Assembly: GCA_903826775.1 (NCBI GenBank)
Contig: CAIKFU010000105.1
Span: 1 to 36,902, forward strand
Reading direction: 5' to 3'
Source of the DNA: an uncultured beta proteobacterium
Lineage (GTDB): Bacteria > Pseudomonadota > Gammaproteobacteria > Burkholderiales > Burkholderiaceae
DNA: 36,902 nt
The position numbers and the translations under genes are program-made. This document shows positions 25,059-31,647 of this stretch, one piece after another; within the stretch, counting starts at the first letter, position 1; each line of letters starts with the position of its first letter. A model generated the notes under the pieces. It did no database searches, was not told where the DNA came from, and worked only from the letters and a program-made list of their open reading frames with translations.

Positions 25059-25859
25059 ATGAAAGCCATATTATTTCTCGTAGCATGTTTTTTTTCTCAG
25101 ATAGCATTTTCCCAATCAGGGGTGCAGTTGCAGTGGTACGGTCAATCCGCATTTAAATTAACAACGGTTAATGGCAAGGTTATTGTGATCGACCCCTGGA
25201 TTTTGAAAAACCCTGTAACGCCTCCAGAGCTAAAAGACTTAGATAAGCTCGGGAAGGTTGATTTAGTATTGATTTCACATGCGCACTGGGATCATCTTGC
25301 AGATGCTCCTGAAATCGCAAAGAGGAATAACGTCCCGATTTGGGGTCCTGGTGATCTCAATCAAACCATGATGGACTTAAATGTTTTGCCTGCTGAATTG
25401 TTGCCTAGATTCAATAAGGGGGGAACGATCAAACCTTTTCCAGGGGTTAAGATTACTGCCGTTCATGCAGAACATTCTTCAACATATGTATCGATTGATC
25501 CAAGTACAAATAAAGAAATAACCTACCCAGGAGGGGAGCCAATCGGTTTTATAATTGAGCTTGAGAATGGGTTCAAAATTTATCATGCCGGAGATACGGA
25601 TTTATTCGGGGACATGGCTTTAATTCAAAGTCGATATCACCCGGATTTGGCTCTATTGCCAATCGGCGGGCATTTCACTATGGATCCAGAGAGTGCAGCC
25701 AATGCTGTTAATAACTTTATAAAGCCCAAGTTTGTTATACCCATGCATTATCAAACCAATCGATTTAATATTGGGAGTCCAGACGATTTTATTAAATCGT
25801 TAGGTAAAACAAAGTCACAGGTTATCGTAATGAAACCTGGTGAAATCAAAGCCTTCTAG
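25059..25859 (+). CDS. exported metallo-beta-lactamase-fold hydrolase inside the oxalomesaconate operon
   Basis: A 266-residue protein with signal peptide MKAILFLVACFFSQIAFS, therefore probably periplasmic. The metal motif is SHAHWDH (His74, His76, Asp78, His79), followed by AEHSS, AGDTDLFGDM and a late MHYQTN histidine. It is a paralogue of the protein at 4136-4999 with matching motifs over the full length. The frame extends to a TTG at 25029, but the ATG at 25059 has GGAG 7 nt upstream and starts the signal peptide. The operon context suggests that it hydrolyses an ester or lactone to release a carboxylate for the Bug receptors; 2-pyrone-4,6-dicarboxylate is one candidate. The substrate is unproven. 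Confidence 0.87.
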   Translation: MKAILFLVACFFSQIAFSQSGVQLQWYGQSAFKLTTVNGKVIVIDPWILKNPVTPPELKDLDKLGKVDLVLISHAHWDHLADAPEIAKRNNVPIWGPGDLNQTMMDLNVLPAELLPRFNKGGTIKPFPGVKITAVHAEHSSTYVSIDPSTNKEITYPGGEPIGFIIELENGFKIYHAGDTDLFGDMALIQSRYHPDLALLPIGGHFTMDPESAANAVNNFIKPKFVIPMHYQTNRFNIGSPDDFIKSLGKTKSQVIVMKPGEIKAF

Positions 25860-25911
25860 GTATTGATAAGCCACCACCCCCATTCTTTAGTAATTAAATT
25901 CGAGAAATATC

Positions 25912-26880
25912 ATGCGTAGATTTATTCAACTACTTTTAATAATAAGTGTATTTTTTGGTTTCATTTCATTGTCACAGGCTCAAGAATTTCCGAGTAAGCC
26001 AATAAAAATTATTGTTCCATTTGGCCCTGGCGGTATTGCGGACTTAACGGCGAGAACGGTTGCGCAAAAAATGTCTGAACTAATGGGGCAGGGGGTAATA
26101 GTTGAAAACAGACCCGGGGCAGGGGGTATTGCAGCAGCTGAAGCTGTTGTGAAGTCTGATCCTGATGGGTATACCTTATTGTTGATGTCTAATGCAAATG
26201 CAATCAGCGTCGGGCTCTTCAATAAATTACCATTTGATACGCTTCGGGATTTAACGCCAATCTCTACGCTGGGCTATTTTGATATTGCCATTATTGTCTC
26301 TTCGCAATCCCCTTTTAATACAATGAATGACCTGTTGGCGTTTTCTAAGGCAAACCCTGGAAAACTGAATTTAGGCAGCATAAATATTGGCAGTACCCAA
26401 AACCTTGCAGCTGAATTGTTCAAGACGCAGACTCACCTTGATATGCAGGTTATTCCCTTTAATGGCACTGCTGCTGTTATTACTGCCGTTAGGGGTGGTC
26501 AAATTGATGTAGCAACTGAAATACTGGGTCCTATAGTTCCTCAGGTTAACTCTAAAGCTGTGCGTATTTTGGCGGTGACGGGAGCAAAGCGATCCCCGTT
26601 TTACCCTGACATACCCACGGCGAAAGAGTTGGGCATCAAAGAATTCACCGCTTCATCGTGGAATGCGTTGGCTGCACCTGCTAAAACACCAGAACCGATA
26701 ATTATGAAGCTAAATAATGCCATTGTTACGGCTTTAAAATCTCCAGATGTCAAAGCCAGATTAAGCGAGCTTTACATGGATCCCCAATCTTCAAGTCCAG
26801 AAGATGCCAAAAAATTCCTTTCTCAAGAAATTAATCGTTGGTCAAAAATTATCCAACAAGCCAATATTGCTAAGCAATAG
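25912..26880 (+). CDS. Bug-family (TctC-like) receptor, third of the oxalomesaconate operon
   Basis: A 322-residue periplasmic receptor with a signal peptide (FIQLLLIISVFFGFISLSQAQ) and family segments FPSKPIKIIVPFGPGGIADLTART, ENRPGAGGIAAAEAVVKSDPDGYTLLLMS, LPFDTLRDLTPI and WNALAAPAKTPEPIIMKLN. The usual HxPYKG motif reads VIPFNGTAAVITAVRGGQIDV, a visible departure in the ligand-binding region compared with the other Bug proteins here. It lies between the secreted hydrolase and the isomerase. No permease subunit is present. Confidence 0.91.
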   Translation: MRRFIQLLLIISVFFGFISLSQAQEFPSKPIKIIVPFGPGGIADLTARTVAQKMSELMGQGVIVENRPGAGGIAAAEAVVKSDPDGYTLLLMSNANAISVGLFNKLPFDTLRDLTPISTLGYFDIAIIVSSQSPFNTMNDLLAFSKANPGKLNLGSINIGSTQNLAAELFKTQTHLDMQVIPFNGTAAVITAVRGGQIDVATEILGPIVPQVNSKAVRILAVTGAKRSPFYPDIPTAKELGIKEFTASSWNALAAPAKTPEPIIMKLNNAIVTALKSPDVKARLSELYMDPQSSSPEDAKKFLSQEINRWSKIIQQANIAKQ

Positions 26881-26896
26881 AGTGATTATTGTTAAC

Positions 26897-27970
26897 ATGC
26901 AAAAATTTATCAGAACAATGTTGATGCGTGGGGGTACTTCTCGCGGCCCTTTTTTTCTTGATTCTGACTTGCCAAAGGATGTTGAGCAACGGGATAAGAT
27001 CCTGTTAGCTGTAATGGGGTCGCCAGATAAAAGGCAAATCGATGGATTGGGCGGATCAAATCCACTAACCAGCAAGGTTGGGATAGTTGGAAAGGGCAAT
27101 AAAGAAGGTATAGATTTAAATTTTCTTTTTGCTCAGGTTATGGTGGATAAAGCTGTAGTTGATACCACCCCAAATTGTGGAAATATGCTTGCTGCAGTGG
27201 TTCCTTTTGCCTTGGAGGTGGGGTTGGTTAAATCTGAAGGTAGCACTTCAACTTTTAGAGTCCTAACTTTAAACACTGGTATGCAATGCGATATCACTGT
27301 AAATACGCCTAATGGCATCATTAGCTATGAAGGGAATGCCAGAATTGATGGTGTACCTGGAACCTCAGCCCCAATTAAGATTAATTTTTTGGATACAGCC
27401 GGTTCAGTTTGTAGCGGATTGCTTCCAACCGGAAATGCGCTCGATTTAATTGAAGGAATTGAGCTAACCTGCATCGATAACGGGATGCCTATGGTGTTAA
27501 TGCGTGCGGTTGATTTTGGGAGAACCGGTTATGAATCCGTATCCCAAATGAATGCTGATATTGAATTAAAAAAACGCATTGAAGATATAAGAATTAAAGC
27601 TGGACAACTAATGGGACTTGGCGATGTAATTAACAAGACTTACCCCAAGATGTGTTTAATTTCTGCACCAAAGGATGGGGGTAGTATTGCAACCCGCTGT
27701 TTTATTCCCCACGTTTGCCATGATGCGATTGGCGTGTTGGCGGCTGTTACCGTTGGAACCGCTTGCGTATTGGATGGCTCAATAACTCATGGGATAGCTA
27801 AGGTTCCCTCAGGAAATACCAAAGCGATATCCGTTGAACACCCCACTGGGGAGTTTACAGTTGAATTAGAGGTAGACCCAAATAATTCTCAGTCTGTAAC
27901 GAAGGCTGAATTGCTTCGTACTGCTCGTTTAATAATGCGTGGCGAAGTAATGATTTGCGATAATAGTTAA
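26897..27970 (+). CDS. galD: 4-oxalomesaconate isomerase/tautomerase (PrpF family, GalD/LigU type)
   Basis: A 357-residue member of the PrpF family (diaminopimelate epimerase fold), starting with the signature MRGGTSRGPFFL. The SNPLTSKV lysine (Lys60) and TPNCGNML cysteine (Cys94) are 34 residues apart, the same spacing as the catalytic Lys and Cys recalled for Sphingobium LigU; this needs an alignment to confirm. GalD and LigU interconvert isomers or tautomers of 4-oxalomesaconate, making the form used by the hydratase. The frame opens inside the preceding Bug gene (26804), but the ATG at 26897 begins the conserved N-terminus and is adopted. Neighbouring hydratase and aldolase genes argue against a methylcitrate-pathway PrpF role. 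Confidence 0.88.
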   Translation: MQKFIRTMLMRGGTSRGPFFLDSDLPKDVEQRDKILLAVMGSPDKRQIDGLGGSNPLTSKVGIVGKGNKEGIDLNFLFAQVMVDKAVVDTTPNCGNMLAAVVPFALEVGLVKSEGSTSTFRVLTLNTGMQCDITVNTPNGIISYEGNARIDGVPGTSAPIKINFLDTAGSVCSGLLPTGNALDLIEGIELTCIDNGMPMVLMRAVDFGRTGYESVSQMNADIELKKRIEDIRIKAGQLMGLGDVINKTYPKMCLISAPKDGGSIATRCFIPHVCHDAIGVLAAVTVGTACVLDGSITHGIAKVPSGNTKAISVEHPTGEFTVELEVDPNNSQSVTKAELLRTARLIMRGEVMICDNS

Positions 27971-27981
27971 CAAGGAAAAAA

Positions 27982-29010
27982 ATGATAATCGATTGTCATG
28001 GCCATTACACAACAGCTCCTAAAGCGCTTGAAGAATGGCGAAAAAAGCAAATCGCTAATTTAAATACCCCTAATCTTGGGCCCAAATTAGCCGATTTAAA
28101 AATTAGTGACGATGAATTGCGCGAATCAATTGAAACCAACCAGCTTGCAAAAATGAAAGAACGCGGAAGCGATCTAACAATTTTTTCACCAAGAGCCAGT
28201 TTTATGGCACACCATATTGGCGACTTTAATACCTCGTCTGTCTGGGCGGGTATTTGCAATGAACTGTGTTATCGCGTTTCCCAATTATTTCCTGATCATT
28301 TTATTGGAGCAGCGATGCTTCCTCAGTCTCAGGGCGTTGATCCTAAAAGCTCTATACCCGAACTGGAAAAGTGCATTAAAGAATATGGTTTTGTGGGTAT
28401 CAATCTTAATCCAGATCCATCTGGCGGACATTGGAAAGAGCCACCCTTGACCGATCCATATTGGTATCCAATTTATGAAAAAATGGTCGAGTATGAAATT
28501 CCTGCAATGATTCATGTCAGCACGAGTTGCAATGACTGTTTTCATACCACTGGCGCGCATTATCTAAACGCAGACACTACTGCTTTTATGCAATGCCTTA
28601 CTGCCGATCTTTTTAAAGTTTTTCCTACGCTGAAATTTTTAATTCCACATGGAGGTGGCGCAGTGCCATATCATTGGGGTCGATTTCGAGGGTTGGCTCA
28701 AGAAATGAAAAAGCCGCTACTAGAGGATCATCTATTAAATAATATATATTTTGATACTTGTGTTTACCATCAACCTGGAATTGATCTGTTGACAAAGGTG
28801 ATTCCAGTGAAAAATATTTTATTTGCCTCTGAAATGATTGGGGCAGTCAGAGGGATTGATCCTCAAACTGGGTTTTATTATGACGATACAAAGCGCTATA
28901 TAGATTCATCTGCACTATTATCAAACAAAGATCGTCATAATATCTATGAAGGAAATGCTCGTCGTATATACCCCCGCTTAGATAAAATTCTAAATCGCAA
29001 AAAGTTATAA
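27982..29010 (+). CDS. ligJ: 4-oxalomesaconate hydratase (LigJ type, amidohydrolase superfamily)
   Basis: A 342-residue metal-dependent enzyme of the amidohydrolase-2 family. The N-terminus MIIDCHGHY places His6 and His8; further likely ligands are His178 (AMIHVS) and Glu284 (FASEMIGAVRG), which coincide with the zinc ligand numbers recalled for LigJ. PHGGGAVPYHWGRFRG is also typical. It hydrates 4-oxalomesaconate to 4-carboxy-4-hydroxy-2-oxoadipate, the substrate of the aldolase encoded upstream. A good AAGGAAA ribosome site precedes the ATG, 11 bp after the isomerase gene. It is the last gene of the operon. The GalB-type hydratase of Pseudomonas is a different fold, so this is the LigJ lineage. 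Confidence 0.93.
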   Translation: MIIDCHGHYTTAPKALEEWRKKQIANLNTPNLGPKLADLKISDDELRESIETNQLAKMKERGSDLTIFSPRASFMAHHIGDFNTSSVWAGICNELCYRVSQLFPDHFIGAAMLPQSQGVDPKSSIPELEKCIKEYGFVGINLNPDPSGGHWKEPPLTDPYWYPIYEKMVEYEIPAMIHVSTSCNDCFHTTGAHYLNADTTAFMQCLTADLFKVFPTLKFLIPHGGGAVPYHWGRFRGLAQEMKKPLLEDHLLNNIYFDTCVYHQPGIDLLTKVIPVKNILFASEMIGAVRGIDPQTGFYYDDTKRYIDSSALLSNKDRHNIYEGNARRIYPRLDKILNRKKL

Positions 29011-29134
29011 AATTTCCCTTTTGGTTAACCTCTGGTGAGTATTCTTATGTTTTGATTGGCCAATCGTTAGGTGGATGTTGGGATGTGCACAAAGGGAATT
29101 TCCCTTAAATTGACTCGTGAAATGAATATTATCT
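29011..29134. repeat. short intergenic region with palindromes before selD
   Basis: It contains a perfect 12-bp palindrome, GATTGGCCAATC (29054-29065), an inverted repeat AAGGGAA-T-TTCCCTT (29092-29106), and two direct copies of AATTTCCCTT (29011-29020 and 29097-29106). They may serve as a weak terminator of the operon or an operator of selD; neither is certain. Confidence 0.4.
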
Positions 29135-30175
29135 ATGGAATATAACGGACGTTTGACTTCGCTTTCTCATGGTGGTGGTTGCGGTTGCAAGATTGCACCA
29201 GGCTTATTAAATGAAATATTGAAATCAACTTCGCTTAAAAATTTACCGATAGCCTTATTGGCCGGCTCTGATAATAATGAAGATGCAGCTGTCTATCAAA
29301 TAAATGATTCGCAAGCCATCGTTGCGACAACTGATTTTTTTATGCCGATCGTAGATGATCCTTTTGATTTTGGAAGAATTGCCGCTACAAATGCAATTTC
29401 GGATGTTTATGCAATGGGTGGTAAACCCTTATTTGCGTTGGCTTTATTAGGTATGCCAATTAATGTATTGCCTATAGATACAATCCAGAAAATTACTTCT
29501 GGTGGTGAATCAGTTTGTGCAGAAGCTGGGATTCCAATCGCTGGTGGTCATTCTATTGATACGGTTGAGCCAATATATGGTTTAGTTGTTATTGGCTTAG
29601 TCGATCCACGGCGTATAAAACGAAATAGTGGGGCTCAGGTAGGCGATAGCATTATTTTAGGAAAGCCTCTTGGCGTTGGTATCTTAAGTGCCGCACTAAA
29701 AAAAGGTCAGCTATCTTCTGACGGGTATCGAAAAATGATTCAATACACAACCCAATTAAATAAGCCTGGTGTGGATTTAGCTCAATTATCAGGGGTTCAT
29801 GCATTAACAGATGTTACTGGCTTCGGCTTAGCGGGTCATTTGCTAGAGGTGTGTCGTGGTTCAAAGTTGCAGGCAATGGTTCAGATGTCAACAGTGCCTG
29901 TGATAGCCGATGCATTGGCTTTTGTAAAGCTAAATCTAGTTACCGGAGCGTCGGGGCGTAATTGGAATGGGTATGGCCATGAAATTCAATTATCTAAAGG
30001 CGTTTCAGAATGGGAGAAGGATTTAATTACCGATCCTCAGACCAGTGGTGGATTGTTGGTTGCTTGCTCTAAAGAATGTGAAGAAGAGGTGTTGGGTATC
30101 TTCAGGAATAACGGTTTCCAAATGGCCTGCAAAATTGGTGAGTTTCGCGAAGGCTCAGGCTTAAATATATCTTAA
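29135..30175 (+). CDS. selD: selenide, water dikinase
   Basis: A 346-residue enzyme that makes selenophosphate from selenide and ATP, the donor for selenocysteine tRNA and selenouridine. The N-terminal active loop SHGGGCGCK has Cys16 and Cys18, the first equivalent to the catalytic Cys17 of E. coli; it is an ordinary Cys, not selenocysteine. AIVATTDFFMPIVDDPFDFGRIAATNAISDVYAMGG and DPQTSGGLLVA are family hallmarks. No selA, selB, selC, mnmH or selenoprotein gene is in the window. The gene stands after the carboxylate operon and converges on the nitrate operon. The ATG has no strong ribosome site. Confidence 0.95.
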   Translation: MEYNGRLTSLSHGGGCGCKIAPGLLNEILKSTSLKNLPIALLAGSDNNEDAAVYQINDSQAIVATTDFFMPIVDDPFDFGRIAATNAISDVYAMGGKPLFALALLGMPINVLPIDTIQKITSGGESVCAEAGIPIAGGHSIDTVEPIYGLVVIGLVDPRRIKRNSGAQVGDSIILGKPLGVGILSAALKKGQLSSDGYRKMIQYTTQLNKPGVDLAQLSGVHALTDVTGFGLAGHLLEVCRGSKLQAMVQMSTVPVIADALAFVKLNLVTGASGRNWNGYGHEIQLSKGVSEWEKDLITDPQTSGGLLVACSKECEEEVLGIFRNNGFQMACKIGEFREGSGLNIS

Positions 30176-30207
30176 TAAAGTTAAATCACTTAACGCTAAT
30201 AGGATTG

Positions 30208-30726
30208 CTAATTAGAGTTTTGCCAAATACTCCAGTTTTTTGAATCTGGAGATGGCGAATTCCATTTAACTGGGTAGCCTAAAACCTTACCAGGAGTGAG
30301 CCAAGTCCAGATGCAAGCTATCAAGGCAAGCACCCCAACTCCGATTAGCACAATTTGGAATAGGTGGATAAAGTTTGCTTGGGATTGAATCATGATGATT
30401 GGATTTGCGCCGGCGGGTGGATGGACTGTCCTCGTTATTAGTAAAGTGCAAATGGCAGTTATTTCAGCAAATACGTACACCCATAAAGCATCTCCAAAGC
30501 ACTGAAAAGCAGCAATTCCAATAAGAGCGCTAATTAAATGCCCTCCAAATAATGCTCTAGGTTGTGCTGCGGCTGCTCCGGTTAAGCCAAATAGGAAGAT
30601 GGTAGAACCCCCAAGCGAGGCAAGTATAAATGGAGTTACAGGCGATTTAGTAAATATTAAAGCTAAACCTAAAGCAACCGAAGCGCCAAATGATATCCAA
30701 AGAAGTCTAAATGCAATTTTTATCAT
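30208..30726 (-). CDS. HPP-family integral membrane protein, probable nitrite transporter
   Basis: A 172-residue membrane protein with about four or five hydrophobic segments (for example LWISFGASVALGLALIF and IVLIGVGVLALIACIW) and the family signature TVHPPAGANP. HPP-family proteins of plant plastids and cyanobacteria have been shown to transport nitrite. This is the last gene of the leftward nirB-nirD-nasA-ybiB operon and overlaps ybiB by 4 bp, so a nitrite uptake or export role fits well. No NarK- or Nrt-type nitrate transporter is in the window; it may lie beyond the right edge. Confidence 0.88.
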   Translation of the reverse strand: MIKIAFRLLWISFGASVALGLALIFTKSPVTPFILASLGGSTIFLFGLTGAAAAQPRALFGGHLISALIGIAAFQCFGDALWVYVFAEITAICTLLITRTVHPPAGANPIIMIQSQANFIHLFQIVLIGVGVLALIACIWTWLTPGKVLGYPVKWNSPSPDSKNWSIWQNSN

Positions 30727-31640
30727 AATTGCCTCAAGTCAAGCGTCGTTTTGGAAATTTGGTTTGCTTGCAAGCTAATCGATTTTGGAAATGGTTGGGA
30801 TCCTTCCAGCATTTTTTTTGTAAGTGATGCCGTAATATTGGCGTCAAGATCATTTGGCAAAACTATATCTTCAAAATGTTTTTCTGGAAATTTTTGAATA
30901 TTGCCGTTTAAAAAATGAAAAGCCATTTCAGGTAAGCGTTGAGGTGAGGCAGTTGGTTCGCCCTCACTTCCTCGCATCACAATTGCATTTTCAGGCCGAA
31001 GTTGAAAATATTTTTTAAGTTTTTCAGGGTATTCCGGGTGAGTGAAATTGCAAATTTTCCAGGCATGTTTTTGGGTAGGATTAATTAACTTAGCCAAGAC
31101 ATGACCAGTATTTCTTAAGCCGATTCTTTGACGTAAAGAGAGTAAATTATTTAAAGCAGGGCAAAGTATACGAATTGGACAAAATATTGGTTGGTTTTGT
31201 TGACCAATGATAGAAAAATCGTTTTTGTTTTGTATTATTGGCCAATTCAATTCATTAAAAATGGAAAATGAAGTTATTCTGGCGTCGTCGCTTTCTATTC
31301 CTTGTACGATTACAGAAAATCCACTAGCACAAAGTAAACCCGCTAGTAATGGAGTCATGTTCATTTGCCGACGTGACCCATTGTAGGAAGGAAGAATAAT
31401 GGTCGGCAGGCTTTGTTCTGGAAATAAGTTAATAAATGGGTCTAAGGCGTCCATGAAGCCAGCCAGCTCATCTGGTGATTCCCCTTTAACTCTCATTGCA
31501 ATGCAAAATGCTCCTAACTCAAGATCGGATACTTTCCCAGAAAGAATTTCTAAAAACACTTGCCGCGACTGTTCCCTATCAAGGTCTTTGGCCCCCTTGC
31601 TTCCGCGACCAATTACTTTTAAGAATTTTGAAATACTCAT
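30723..31640 (-). CDS. ybiB: YbiB/TrpD2-type protein (glycosyltransferase family 3 fold, nucleic-acid binding)
   Basis: About 305 residues of the anthranilate phosphoribosyltransferase-like fold, without the full TrpD active site. The N-terminal helical bundle (SRQVFLEILSGKVSDLELGAFCIAMRVKGESPDELAGFMDA) is followed by LPSYNGSRRQMNMTPLLAGLL, where TrpD would have its glycine-rich phosphoribosyl loop, and MRGSEGEP. E. coli YbiB (TrpD2) binds DNA/RNA non-specifically rather than acting in tryptophan synthesis. The frame is open to a TTG at 31670 inside nasA; the ATG at 31640, 7 bp after the nasA stop, is preferred. Its place in nitrate-assimilation operons recurs in related bacteria, but its role there is unclear. 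Confidence 0.85.
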   Translation of the reverse strand: MSISKFLKVIGRGSKGAKDLDREQSRQVFLEILSGKVSDLELGAFCIAMRVKGESPDELAGFMDALDPFINLFPEQSLPTIILPSYNGSRRQMNMTPLLAGLLCASGFSVIVQGIESDDARITSFSIFNELNWPIIQNKNDFSIIGQQNQPIFCPIRILCPALNNLLSLRQRIGLRNTGHVLAKLINPTQKHAWKICNFTHPEYPEKLKKYFQLRPENAIVMRGSEGEPTASPQRLPEMAFHFLNGNIQKFPEKHFEDIVLPNDLDANITASLTKKMLEGSQPFPKSISLQANQISKTTLDLRQL

Positions 31641-31647
31641 TGAGCCA

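Noticed and set aside
26804..26896. Upstream extension of the GalD-type isomerase into the Bug gene
   Set aside because: The conserved PrpF N-terminus starts at 26897; the extension is an out-of-frame reading of the Bug C-terminus.
29135..30175. Selenocysteine at the SelD active site
   Set aside because: The codons in the GGGCGCK loop are ordinary Cys codons (TGC), with no in-frame TGA.
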